Part shown: positions 27,523-39,783 of the stretch, piece after piece
Layout of the letters: every line of letters starts with the position of its first letter
How positions within the stretch are numbered: the stretch's first letter is position 1
Source: Nepenthes gracilis
Taxonomy: Eukaryota > Streptophyta > Magnoliopsida > Caryophyllales > Nepenthaceae
Reading direction: 5' to 3'
NCBI GenBank assembly: GCA_033239525.1
Contig: BSYO01000005.1
Location: forward strand, 25,526,519-25,590,518
Length of the DNA stretch: 64,000 bases
Made by a program: the position numbers and the translations under genes
Notes under the pieces: generated by a model
The model's database searches: none
Told to the model about the DNA's origin: nothing
Seen by the model: only the letters and a program-made list of their open reading frames with translations

Positions 27523-29120
27523 TCATGAACCACCCTCTTACAGCTTTAATTTTTGGTTGGTAAATTGAATTTCATGATACATCCTCTTTCCTTTGTCCTG
27601 CTTTAGTCTACAATTATTGATTCTTATTCATTACTGCTGCTGCATTTCTCATCCCTGACGTCTTAATCATATTCACTTTCTAGTATAAATTCTCCTGTTT
27701 GAGAGGATGTCTGCCGTCAATGGATGTCTCTATTGTTTTTTACCTCTTTTTGGGTTGCACTCTTGTTAGAGCTGTTTTATTTAACAATCTTTGCTGTTGT
27801 TTTTTGTTTCTCGCGTTCCTAAATTTTCCTACTATTAATATGTGCATTACTTTTTGAATGGCTGAATTATCATGTCATAATTTTTTTCCCCCATTTATCA
27901 ATAATTATAATTGGTATAGTTTGCTTTTTGGCAAGGAACTGTTAGTTGCTTTTTTAAAAACTGAAACTGAAACCAAATAAAATTAATAACAATTTATAGA
28001 AAATCTTATAATTGTTTAAGAATTTTTTAAAAAGAAAATATAATTTCTAAGTCATAAGTTTTTACTTGAATTAGCTTAGATCACATCGAGACAAAATGAG
28101 TAATGACATGAATACACGGCTTTCTAGAAAAGTATGGGTACGTGCATCTTCCAGAATCCATACAAAACCTGAAGGAAAATCTATGGGAACATACGGTTAT
28201 TTTGATAAGATGTTCCCTACGTTCTTCCTCTATATCGTTCATAAAATTTCTTTCTTTTGGGGTTATTAATCAAAGAGAGATTAGTGTAAAAGAGGCATAT
28301 GATCATGCATGTTTACCTCTGCTTATTGATGTTAATGTAGCTTGCTTACTATTCAATTGCTTGGTTAGTGTACTTAAATGTGCAAGTTTATTTACATTAA
28401 TGAAATATTAGGTACTTTAAAAAAAATAAGAATCTTCTAAAATTATTTTGAAGTCATGCTAAACTTTTTCATCTTTGCCTGTCTAGGATTTTGTTGGTCG
28501 CCAATGATATCTTAAGAATTTTGGCAGATATTCTTGACGGAGGATGTGATGTCGGGTGAACAAGTAGTGAGCTTCATAATGTGCCGGCTGATGACACAGC
28601 TAGCTTGACATGCTCGTAACTCCTCGACATGAGTGTATTCTACCTCTACACTTTCGACAATCTGCCGTTTATAGCTGTTTCAGTGAATGTTAGAATGGGC
28701 AACTTGTAGTTTTGTAACTTGTGCTTTGTCTCATTATGTTATTCTGAAGTTGAGGGGAGTTTGTTGGGGGTGCATAGACTGAGGGGGAGGTGTAATGGAT
28801 GGTTTGTGAATATATGTTTCGTTAATTTTTGAGATTTATTTATTTATATGTTATGTACAGGATTTTATGTATAGGTTGTATGTTTGGTTTACTCCATTTA
28901 TAGGGGAGACTGGTGAATTTTTTTACAGAAATTAATTTATTAACTTAATAGCACATAATTCGTGGTCAAGTGAGAATCTAATGTCCTTATTCGTGGTTGT
29001 GCAGAAATTTCCGCATGACACCCTCCACTTATATTCCCTCATTATTAATGTTGTTCGGAGCAAATTGATAGCCTCTCTTGATGCTGCCAGATGTGTGGAA
29101 CGATCGCATTTGGTTCTCTG
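27523..29120. other. MULE interior, unassigned
   Basis: No recognised domain. Around 28480-28900 the sequence looks like a plant exon and 3' UTR (GC-richer start, then T-rich with TTATTTATTTAT) but was not matched to a family. It may be a further captured fragment. Confidence 0.3.
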
Positions 29121-29124
29121 GAAC

Positions 29125-29400
29125 ATATAAAAAAAAAAGAGACTCTCCGGTCCGCTAACTTTGTTGTCCGCCTTGCCCGCCACAAGCTGCTTCCCAAAAA
29201 AAAAGAAAAAAAAAGACTCTCTGGTCCGTTAACTTTGTTGCCTGCCTTGCCTGACACAAGTGGCTTCCCGATAAAAAATAAAAAAAATAAAAATAAAGAC
29301 TATTTGATCCGCTGACTTTGTTGCCCACCTTACCTGCTACAAGCTACTTTCCGGTAATAAAAAAGGAAAAAAAAAAAGACTCCGATTTTTGTTCTTGCCG
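29125..29400 (+). repeat. ~80-bp tandem repeat in MULE
   Basis: Three degenerate copies, beginning near 29139, 29214 and 29297, of GACTCTCYGGTCCGYTAACTTTGTTG-type sequence followed by CCGCCTTGCC, CACAAGCTGCTTCCC and an A-rich spacer. The A-rich spacer recurs alone near 29420. Confidence 0.8.
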
Positions 29401-31300
29401 GTCGACCCCTACTTTCCAAAAAAAAAAAAAAAACAAAAATCCGTGTTTTTGTTCCTTCTTGCATGGTATGTTCCACGGTGGTGCTCCGAATATCTCCGAA
29501 CATCTATGTTTCTTATTCTAAGTCAGAAAACACTTGGAATTCGAACAAAGTATTTTGTTGTAAATATTTTCTTTTATACAAACTTTCTTTCTTACCAACA
29601 AAAAACGGTTGGGATACCAAAGAAAAAAATTGACCTTTATTGCTTCCTGGCATTGCTTGATTTTGACCGAGATTTCTTCTGGCCACGAAGCAAGAAGTGT
29701 CCGAGATATTGTGTGACGTGTTGCAAATGGACGAGATGTTGCCAAAGGCCAATGGCAGTGAAGTTGCAGAATAGTACGAGGTCTTTTTCCTGTCCTGCAT
29801 TATTTTCACCCGAGATGTAAACTGCTGATGTGTGCTGATCAGTTCAAGGTCTTGCTGTCCAATCCTCATGGCGATGACTTCAAGCAAGAGGAGTTAGGTA
29901 ACCATCAGATTATCTTTGGCATCCATTTCTTCTTGGATAATTCTATAAATTTTAGTCAATGTTTGTAAAATAAGAATTATTTTAATATTTTTATAATAGA
30001 AATAATCACTAAAATGCCCATCCCGATTTAATCCAATCTGTCTTATACATAAGTACTCACTGGAGTTTTTGGCCAAAGTAATAAGCCCTGCTTAAAATAT
30101 TATTTGCTTCTTTAATATTTGTTTATATTATATTTTAATGTTTGTAGGCTAGCTTTTCAGACCCTACAATTTTGGAAGTCTTCTGCAGTTGGAATTCCTG
30201 CGTTGTTTCGGCTTATCAGTCCGAGGTCTCGCTGTCTTGCGTTGTTTTGGATGTGAAAGTGTGATATGGCGCAAGCTACTTCAGGCCGAGATGGATGGTT
30301 TGGAGCATTTGGTCGTGGTGCTGCAAATGCCCGATGTTTGCCCTGCTTTCTTCAAGTCTATGTTGCATCAGGCGAATAAAGCCATTGTCTCTATATTAGC
30401 CAATTTGCCATTGATTAATTACAGACTATGTAAATAGATAGATTTGTTAATTGTAAAGATATAGCGGTTAAGTAATTAATGTATGACTGGCATTAATATT
30501 TTATATTATTAATTACAGCCTTGTATAAATGTAATAGACAAATGCATTGTAAAAATATTGGATGAATTATATTGTATGATTAGTTTTCATTCTGACTATT
30601 TCTTGGTTTCTAATTTTGTTGCCTTTTGTCCGTTGAATGAAAACAAAGACATCACAAGCTGTTTAATGCCCATAATTAATGTTTTAAATTCCTGCAGAAA
30701 ATTGGACGGAGTTCTGTTCATAAATCGAACATTGTCAAAATATAAACACATGTAAACAACCCTACACAATAATCCACATATACATTTATCAACAATCCAC
30801 AGGATCCCATTGCCATCACAGCTCCTACAGTGACACCGACATCATAACTCAGGTACGATGCCGGCTCAGAAAATATGCCAACTAAAAGAACCCAAGTATG
30901 ATCACAAATTTTAACTGCGGAAAGTATGACAACCACAATACACAAGAAACTAAATCATCCATCCATCCACATATACATACATTACATGATATATGTTTAA
31001 GATTTTGAAAATAAAATATAAATTCCTGTGCTATACAAAATCAGACTAAGTTCTCAAGCTCTGCATAAAATCAGGTCGCCTAAATCACTCCTACAGCTTA
31101 CTCAGATTCATCGGGTATTAAAGCATCGTTATCTGAAAAAGAGAGATAGCAAGTGTGAGCTACAAGCCAAGCCAAATTGCTTTAGTAAGATGTCAAACAC
31201 AAGTAACAAAAAATCCCCAAAGCCAAGCAACCGGGAAGTAATTTGCCATTAGATGGTCAAAGCTAAGGAAGAATGAAACAATTAAATGCAAAACATCACT
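29401..31300. other. MULE interior, unassigned
   Basis: No domain recognised on either strand. Mixed composition; 30126-30420 is GC-richer and preceded by TTTGTAG, so it could be an exon-like captured piece. Confidence 0.3.
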
Positions 31301-31309
31301 ACTTACCCT

Positions 31310-31436
31310 AATATTCCACAAATGAGTTTCCCCAAATATTCAAGTACAGTGAGAGCCCAAGCTATCTTGTAATAACCAACCCTAAGGCCATACGAGATTG
31401 CAGCATCAACATCACCATCCACTTGTAGGAAAACCT
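31310..31436 (-). other. Possible captured exon, family unknown
   Basis: The - strand has an AG acceptor (TGTGCACAG-like context), an open stretch reading VFLQVDGDVDAAISYGLRVG then YYKIAWALTVLEYLGKLICG, and a GTAAGT donor. The mix of an acidic start and a hydrophobic second half looks protein-coding. I do not recognise the family. Confidence 0.35.
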
Positions 31437-31559
31437 GTGCAATTCAGTAACAGAAATGCACCTTAAAAAATCTCCAGTATTCACACCAAAAATAGTTTGC
31501 TAATGGAATTAGATCAAAATTTTCGTTTAATTTTGGGATTACAGTTTCAATATAAAGAA

Positions 31560-33877
31560 CCTACATTATCTCAATCTAAAACTTCAGCTTCTCCAACTTC
31601 TTGATCTCTATCTGAATCTTCTGTTGTTCCATGTAACGGATTTTGGGATACATTCATATATTGTTCCTACAATAAGATCAAGTAAATTAACACTAATAAT
31701 ATGAAACATATATATATAAAAAAGCAAGCAAAATTAACATGATCCAAGATGAGGCACCTGTAGCAACTGCATATAACTCATTCCAGATAGTTGATATTGA
31801 TGATCTGACATCGACTGAGATGATTGATAGTAATAGTCTAATAGTTATACAACCGGCTAATGTTGGCTTTCCGACAACAAACTAGAAGCAGCGACTGTTA
31901 CCTAAGAAAAAAATACACCAACTTCATAAATCTAATAAATGTTGTTTGAAAAATTTTCTAAATATAAATACACTAACCTGTTCTTTTTTCTTACCAAACA
32001 ACTTTTAGGTCATTTAGTTGCTCTTCGTCTATCACGATTTTTTACACCTTTTACACTACCATCGGCAATCTCTGGTGGAATATCTGCATTTGTTGTCTCA
32101 TCACCAACATGTAAATCTTGAAGATTCTGCACTACCTCATCAAATTTGGTAATGCTGTCCTATATTTTTTTCCTTGCCCCAGGAAAACTTGCAACCAATA
32201 AGCAGTTCCTTATAACCCTAGACGCCATCCTTCCAGACCACGTCTTTGCGTCATCATCTATTATTGTACGCTCGGAACAAGAGGTAGGTGTATAAGATTT
32301 TGCCTTTCTTATCCACTTGTTGGGTATAACAGTCAGATCGTGAACAATAAAAACCTTAAAAATATGCGCACAAATGATTCCATTAGTCTGCATCAGCAGA
32401 CATTTACGATCAATCACCACAACCTCAAGCTCAAAAATAACTCTCACTGAAAACCTCAAATCATCATGGGATGCTAGGACATATTCGTGGTCTTGTCATG
32501 TTATAATACGCCAACCTGATGCCTCAACCAACTCATACTGCATCATCTTAAATATAATTGGCGTATATACCTTTGATAATTGTCTCATCAATGGAGATTT
32601 CGTCATAATCAAGTTTGGAAACTTTTGCCTAGATTCATAACCTGCAAATAATTCTTTTTCATGCTTCTTTTTCACAACTCTTTCAAATTGATGGAAAAAA
32701 TCTCTCAAATTAATATTATATTTTAAATGTGTTTTTAAATTACTGTTCAGGCTTTCAGATAATTGTGTACTTCTAATACTCAGTGAAATGGTTTTCCTCA
32801 TGTAACAATATACCCATTGATGATGTAGCACGTATATCCCGTCTAACAATGTGCGGGCATGAGACTCTCCTTCATTGGATATCATGCAAACCCATATATT
32901 TTCAAACTTGGACTCATCAGTTATAAAAATATACATGATTTGAATGTATCTAACAAGTTTGACTAGGATGCAAGATGCTTAGTAGCATTTTACATAATAT
33001 TCCATGTGCACAAACTATGACAGGTACTACTCATCATCAGCTTAAAAGTTTTAGCCATAGCAGTATCTTGATCAGTGAAAATGGTGATCGGAGCCTTGCC
33101 ACCATGACAACGTAGTAAAGTCTCAAATAACTATGAAAAAGAATCGGCTGTCTCATTATATAACAACGAAGCACCAAACACCACTATCTGTCTATGGTGG
33201 TTAAACCCACTAAAAGTACCAAAGGGCCTCAGACTCTTATTCGTCCCGTAAGTGATATCAAATGTAACTACATCTCTAAAATATTGGTAGTCTAATATCA
33301 TCTTTGTACCAGCCCAGAAGATATTAGTAACACAGTAATCCAAATCAAGCTGCAACTCATAGAAAAATTCAGAATTTTTTATTTTTTATTTCTGAAAGTA
33401 CATCAGAATAGCTCATGCCTCACCATGTTGCATTTGCCGCTATCACCTGGCACGAAGGTATGACTTTTGGTCTTCTGCTGTATAGCCAACCAACCCACTA
33501 CCACCCGCCTCTATTACCATGGGCTCAAATGTCCTACTTGGCCTTAATCCGGCATCATGAGACATCTCAATAAGCTGGCCTTATGCGGCCGATACTTTCC
33601 TTTGTGATATTAAAAAATGTCTTGTTTCAAATGGTTCAAGTTCATGATTGTGTTCCGACACGAAGGTTTTAACAACAACTTTCATTTTCTCTCTAATAAG
33701 CACTACTTCTAGTATCGTCTCACATCCACACTGGATTTTCCACCTTTTTAGTGTATTTTTTTCACTATTTTTATTTACTCTTTTTTTACCTTCTTTTGTA
33801 CAAATTAACTTCCAATAAATTTTAATATCATCAATCTTTGACTTTCTAACAAAATTTTTCTGTACAGCGAAACCCAT
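31560..33877 (-). pseudogene. FAR1-type MULE transposase, decayed
   Basis: Domains in order on the - strand: FAR1 DNA-binding zinc finger (33877-33581, with RWKIQCGCETILEVVLI and FVSEHNHELEPF); MULE transposase core (33355-33131, DYQYFRDVVTFDITYGTNK and FGTFSGFNHHRQIVVFGASL); a helical region (32936-32496, RSTQLSESLNSNLKTHLKYN and DFFHQFERVVKKKHEKEL); a SWIM-like finger (32459-32340, LLMQTNGIICAHIFKVF); and an acidic tail to about 31560. This is the layout of FHY3/FAR1 and related autonomous MULE transposases. Stops and frame changes between the pieces (33500, 33000-33100, 32480) prevent one product. Its 5' end faces the right terminal repeat. Confidence 0.88.
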
Positions 33878-34261
33878 TATTTTTTCATAATTCTTTCAAA
33901 AATCTCATGCATCATCCATACTGTCAAACTCCATGCCAACTAATGGTATGTAGTCATCCATGATCTATAAAATTCAGTTTTTAAACATTCAGCATCAACG
34001 GTAAGATGAAAAAATACAGAACATCTGCGAATAATTAAAAAAGCAAATAAAATAAAAGCAATTCATGTAGAGTTAGTTGAAATGCATCGCATACAAGAAG
34101 AAAATCATTGGACACCAATGCCACGAAAGTATAATTGCTAACAAACCAATATTTGGAACTCAGATCCATAACCACGATTTAGCATTCTTTCTTCTGAAAT
34201 TTTTAACTATAATTAAAATTTTATAATTTTCATTTTCTAATTCAAATGGGCTTTAATTTTT

Positions 34262-34820
34262 TACTCACACGTACTTTTACTCACTCTAACACACACTTCT
34301 TCTAACACACCCACACACACACTTCTTCTCATATACCCACACACAGCAACATAACCCCACACACAGCAACATAACCCCACACACAAGCCACACACAGCTA
34401 CATGCCCTCACACACTATACACACACGGTCACACACCCTACTTCACACACTACCACAGCAGCACATATGCTCCTACACACACTCACGCACACACAGCAGC
34501 ACACACACACTCATTGCCAACACACCGACACCCATACACAGAGCACACACTTACGCACATAGCAGCTCAGCTGCTTTCCCCACTCCCACACCGTCACACA
34601 CACCCGGTCAAACACACACAGCTACATACCCAGCCGTTCACACACACTACCAACACACCTACTGGCAGCAGCACACGCACACTGCTTATTAACGTTCTGC
34701 CACACACACACACACACACAGAGCAGCATCTGCTGCTTCAACTCACTTGCTCACTTATAGGTATACATATATACACACACACCATACACAATCAATATAT
34801 ATATATATACCCACAAAATT
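34262..34820. repeat. (CA)n-rich low-complexity tract
   Basis: About 550 bp dominated by ACACAC with interspersed short C-rich words, ending in (TA)n at about 34795-34810. Long frames here are compositional artefacts. Confidence 0.9.
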
Positions 34821-35199
34821 GTACCCATATCACATCCCGTATACACAATAAATTAATCCCAAATTTTACAAATCCTTCATTCACAAATTTTTTGTTAGGA
34901 CAGAGCACGAAGCTCTTTTTCCCTGAATTTTGATTTTCTCTTTTTTTTAAACAAATTCACACAGAATCACAACTGATTGTAACTAAAATAAATAAAGACA
35001 TACCACAAAATTAAAATAAGAAGAGTGAGAATCCGAAACCGAAGCCGAAGCCGTGTTCGTAACACCATAAAACCGAAGTCGAAAACGAAATCTTCGATTC
35101 ATGTGTTCGTGTTCAAAATATCACAAAATCAGATTTCTAGGATTTTCAATCCATCGACAAAGAGAATGGAGAGAAGACAGCAGACTGAATGAACAGATT

Positions 35200-35638
35200 G
35201 AATCTAGAGAGTAGAGGAGAAGAGAGAATCGAGAGCAAAGGAGAGAGTGGAGAGAAGAGAGGAGAGCAGATGAAGCTTTGAGAGCAATGGCAGTCGGTTC
35301 GTGTTCAAAATATTAGGATCACTGTACACTATATTCATAGCCGTCGGATTGGAAGGAACAGACGGCTAGGATTTTGTCATCTGAGAATTAATCTTAGCCG
35401 TCTGATTAAATTTAAAATCGAACAGCCATGATCTCATATTCTAATATTTAATCTCAGCCATCCGAACCATTTTAAAATTGGACGGCTGAGGTTATAATAC
35501 GGGGAAACGTGCATGGGCTGTCCGATCAAATTTAAAATCGGACGGCCCACGTTATATTACGCGTTTAAAACGCATGGACCGTCTAATTGTGATTGGACAA
35601 TCCTTTGCCTTCCCTGCGAAGGACTGCCCCCGAATCCC
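35200..35638 (-). repeat. Right terminal inverted repeat of MULE
   Basis: Inverted counterpart of 24901-25340, including the CTCTCC-rich inner edge (seen here as GGAGAG) and the repeated CCGTCCGATTTTAAA blocks; ends CCGAATCCC. Confidence 0.9.
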
Positions 35639-35645
35639 TAAATGT

Positions 35646-36880
35646 CTTCCAGTCAAAAAAAATGAAAAAAAAAGTACTTCAAGGGTCTAACATTTTCATT
35701 TTCTAACACGTATGAATGGTGTTAGTGTTGGGGGGCTAGTAATGGGATTGCAGTCCATGAGTCAGCCTAAAACTTAGTCTAAAGAAGAAAGAATGGTACA
35801 AAAAATGATGACCCAATAGAAAATCATCAAGGCCCAGGATCCAAAAGGCGTGGTGACAAACCCAAGTAGCTTAATCCAAACTAGTCCAGCAATAAATGAG
35901 CAATTAGGGACAAACATTGGATTGTCCCGACAATTGTAGTTCCGAATCAAATTATGACAACTCAGTAAATAAAGACAAACAACAAATGTCAGTGTATGGC
36001 CTAATGATTACTAAGGCATGGAATGTAGGCGGCGGTTGTGCAAGTGGCAGCCCTGAAAATTGCAGAGCCGTAATGCCTACCTCTCATAATTGTAAAGCTA
36101 TAACGTCCAATAATGGCTAAACCGACACCGACATTATAAATTTACCCTTTCCTTCACAGGAAAAGGAACTGAAACTTAGATATTCAAACGTCCTAAGAGC
36201 AACTTTCTTGCGAGCGCATTGCTCTCAAAACCACTCTCTCAATGAGTACACCTCTCTCAGGAAGCTACTCTCTCAATAAGTACACATTTCTTTCAAAGCC
36301 ACTCTCCTGATGGGTGTGTCTCTCTTGCCAAAAGCTGATCACCCCTTCAAGCACAACAACAAAACTCAATCCTCCATCAATGTTACTTAAAATGGTAGTA
36401 CGAGGGTGTAGATAGGTGTGGTTACGACATGTAAATACTGTATGAAAGAAAAGAGATGGTTAGACCAAAGGGTCACCCAATCAAAACCTAAACCAAATTC
36501 CAACCAAAATTGAAGAAATTAAATCAATTTGTTTTGGGTAACCTTTAAATAATGATAATTATACAATTTATTATGCACAACAAGGGCCAAAGCTTTTGAC
36601 AATGACGTTCAACGTGAAGCCCAAGGGTATTGTTGGGCTTGAGTATGAATGTCAGTACTTTTCTAACATATAATTGATGTTGAACGTCAATTGTACGTGA
36701 TTAATGGTGTTTATCAATATTTTCTTAGAAATGTCGCTTTACATTATCTAGACTTGTCTTTTTATATGTTTCTAGCATGATCATTTATACAATTATTACT
36801 ATCTCAACTTTTTTGCAATTTTATTGTCCATACAACTTGACTTTTGCACTGAATAGCACGTACCGAATAATATTGGTCTC
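35646..36880. other. Flank of CRK unit B resumed, no gene
   Basis: 35646-35730 continues the unit B flank (compare 49551-49630), and 36700-36870 matches 49960-50110. Between them, about 35730-36600 is sequence without a counterpart in unit C and of unknown nature. Confidence 0.5.
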
Positions 36881-36885
36881 TTATT

Positions 36886-37005
36886 ACCTTTCTTCCCGTT
36901 AAACATGGTTCGGACAGATTTCCTATTACCTTTCTTCCCGTTAACCACGGTTCGGACAGATTTCCTATTACCTTTCTTTCCGTCAAACACGGTTCGGACA
37001 GATTT
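36886..37005 (+). repeat. 42-bp tandem repeat, three copies
   Basis: Three near-identical units containing ATTACCTTTCTTCCCGTTAA and GGTTCGGACAGATTT. A short palindrome-free unit; the two junctions are exact. Confidence 0.9.
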
Positions 37006-37009
37006 ACAG

Positions 37010-38840
37010 GTCATGATTATTTTTTATTTTTGCATAATTTTTTTTTCTTGTAAAATTTACTTCTATATAAACTATGTAACTATATAAGATATTTTAAAAA
37101 TACAATATTAGATTAAGATATTACATAAGTATTTTAAATAAATTATATTTATATAAAATGATTGTAAACGTCATAAAAATATGATATATTTAGATTATTT
37201 ATTCAAGCCTGATATTTGCTTGAAATAAATAAATATATATCTATAAAAAAGTTCATCATTTAAGCCAAGGCAGGTTAAGTCAATTATTTTTATCCATGGC
37301 TCAACAAATTAGTTTGCCCAAAATTTTAAACCATATTTGCGTATAATACTTATTTTCTGATAAATTTTATTTATTTTTAGACCGGTCAAATCAAATTAGA
37401 CAAACGGTTGAACCCATGGATTAATAAATGTTGAAGGGGCTCACACTCGTAGCAGTAAGGTGAATATAGACGTTGAAGGTTTATGCAAAGGGGATTGTTT
37501 GATTACACTTTTAGTTATTTTTTAAAAATATTTTTAAATAATATGATATAAATTTATTTATTTTATTTTTATGTGGACTCATCTTTGTAGATTTATAAAT
37601 AAAATTCTACATTATTAAGAATATTTTAAAAGGAAAAAAATATATATCCTTCTAACACCAACCTTGTACAAATAACCTCTTTATATGGCACACGTTAAAA
37701 ATTTGTTGATTATAAAATCTGTTATAAATGAGATATTATAAAAATAACCTGTTTTAATATTTTGAATTTGTAAAGAAACCAAATGTCTTGTGTTGCAGCT
37801 GTTGAAGCATTCATATGTTGGTAGTGTTCTTTATATTTGATTTATTTAATTATTATTATTATTATTAGCATTATAGGTTATTTACTATCAAATTATTATT
37901 ATTATTATTTGTTATTATTGTTGAAAGCGTTCAATATAAAAAAAGAATATTTGGTTGGTGTGGTATTAGTGGCTGCCGTTAAATCGTTAAATGATTAATA
38001 GTAATATTTTTATTTTTTTAAATATATTTATTTATTTTTCTTTTTTTTTTTAAAAAAAAAAACAAGGCACAAAATAAAAACTTCAAATAATTAAACAATT
38101 ATAGAGGAATTGTTATAGTCCTCCTGCTAATTGAGCTGCATTGTCTTCCCAAATCAAGTGATAAGAAATAGAGGGTGGTGGAAATTATGATGTGTTGTTA
38201 AAACATATAATATATTATTTTATTTTAACTTTTATTACTCATTCACAGTCTTTAAAATTATAAAAAAAAAATTAATTAGAGGAAGAACTTTAAAAGATCT
38301 CCAATATACCAAATGTTTGATATATTTGAAAAAAGTAGCATTAAACTAAAAGTGGTATGTTAATATTTTATATACTTAAATGGCGTAATTAAATTACGTT
38401 AATTTTTTTAAAAAATAATTTTAAGAAAAAGGATTATGTTGTATTTTTTTAAGAAAAAAATAAGTCTATAATAGAAGTATTGATGTTTGTTTTAGAAGTA
38501 AAAATGTGAAATAAAAAGGAATAAAAAATATATTTAAAAAAAAACTGAAAAAATAAAAAATAAAAAATAATTATAATAGTTGACTAAAAGTCAACTATTA
38601 TAATTGCAAGCAAGCAATTGTACGGATGCAGCCACGGAATTAAAGGCAGGCACGGAGCGTTGCCTCTGAAGCAGGTTTGGGATCCTGCTTCTCCAAGAGG
38701 AGCAGGCCATCTTATCTTCCCACCCTTCCCTTTTCCTTCCTTAACGTACGGACCTCGTCCATGGCTGTCGAATTCATTCCCTTTTCACGACGAGGAAATA
38801 GTAATTCGAGACTGATTAACCCTTCAAACACCGCTATAAC
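37010..38840. other. AT-rich intergenic and CRK unit C promoter region
   Basis: No gene. Contains ATT microsatellites (37850-37920), long A/T tracts, and an inverted repeat TAGTTGACT/AGTCAACTA near 38577-38598 close to the CRK start, the last including TTGAC (W-box core) on both strands. Confidence 0.4.
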
Positions 38841-38841
38841 T

Positions 38842-39673
38842 ATGCCTCCCGCGATCATCTTCTATCCCTTCATCTTTCCTTCTTTGTTTTTTCTGTTCGG
38901 TTCCACCGTCCCTAGAACCATAGCTATCAACCTCTATCCGTACTCATACTTTCCAGAAACCTCCACTTTCGCATCTAACAGCAGTTTCGAAACAAATCTA
39001 AATTCCGTACTGGCATTCCTCTCTTCAAACTCCACCACACAAAGCGGATTCCACAAGACAATCGTCGGGGACGGAGGAGACAGTACAGTCTACGGCATCT
39101 TCCTCTGTCGCGGAGACGACACTGAAGATGTTTGCAGTACCTGCGTGACCACGGGAGTGAAGGCCTCACCCTCGTATTGCCCCAACAGGAAGCAGGCTAT
39201 AGTCTGGTTCGACGTGTGTCTGATTCGGTACTCGAACAAATCTTTCTTCGGTGAAATGGATGATTCTGTAGACTTGTATTTATGGAATGTAAACAACATC
39301 ACAAATAATGTTACTGGGTTTACTAATGTGCTGGACGATACCATGAAAACGATAGCGCTAACGGCGGCACAGAGCCAGTCGGGCAAGAAATTTGCGACTG
39401 CTGATGCTAATTTTAACATCTTAAATAAGTTGTATACGCTGGCACAGTGCACGCCGGACCTAACCTCCAGCGACTGCTATACCTGTCTGATGCAGTGTAT
39501 TGGGCGGCTTCCAAGCTGCTGCAGCGGAAAGCAAGGCGGTAGGGTGTTGGTTCCTAGCTGCAATATTAGATACGAGATCTATTCCTTCTACGAGAACGCC
39601 GCCGTCCCAGCCCCCGCCCCTGCCCCTCCCACACAATCGGCTGCGGCTCCTCATGGTCGTCCTCCTGCAATCG
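38842..39673 (+). CDS. CRK unit C first exon: signal peptide and two DUF26 domains
   Basis: Start ATG at 38842, chosen because the residues that follow are a hydrophobic signal peptide (MPPAIIFYPFIFPSLFFLFG); the frame is open upstream to 38677 but that part is not secretory. First DUF26 domain: STVYGIFLCRGD...VCSTCVTTGV with C-X8-C-X2-C spacing and the RYSNKSFFG block. Second domain: TLAQCTPDLTSSDCYTCLMQ and RVLVPSCNIRYEIYSFY. A proline-rich linker (PAPAPAPP) precedes a GTAAGT donor at 39674, phase 1, as in other CRKs. The ectodomain (apoplastic side) is intact. Its kinase exons begin 2.4 kb downstream; whether they are joined is doubtful (see the kinase entry). Confidence 0.85.
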
Positions 39674-39783
39674 GTAAGTCAATTAGTCAATGGCACCAAA
39701 ATGTTTACCACTTTTTAGTCGCATGGCTGTCCAAAAAGTTACGAGATGCTTGGCACAAAAGGAATCAAGTCAAGAAAAATTAA

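Larger units (their letters stand above)
24901..35638. mobile_element. Mutator-like element carrying host gene fragments
   Basis: 10,738 bp between GGGATTCGGG (24901) and CCGAATCCC (35638), with ~440-bp imperfect terminal inverted repeats. The flanks are TAAATGT on both sides (24894-24900 and 35639-35645; 8-9 bp if one mismatch is accepted, fitting Mutator's usual 9). Unit C gives the empty site CTCTAAATGTCTTCC at 49541-49555. Inside, on the - strand near the right end, is a decayed FAR1/MULE transposase. On the + strand near the left end are a broken PPR gene and a PP2C exon fragment. The outward-in orientation of both gene sets from the two inverted repeats suits promoters in the repeats. 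Confidence 0.92.

Noticed and set aside
28142..28411. 89-codon frame on the + strand in the MULE
   Set aside because: No recognisable motif, AT-rich codon use, no splice or start context; left unassigned.
34402..34933. Overlapping open frames rich in His/Thr
   Set aside because: They are translations of the (CA)n-rich tract; no domain and strong compositional bias.
36886..37005. CRISPR-like array
   Set aside because: Three direct 42-bp units without spacers, in a plant nuclear context; a simple tandem repeat.
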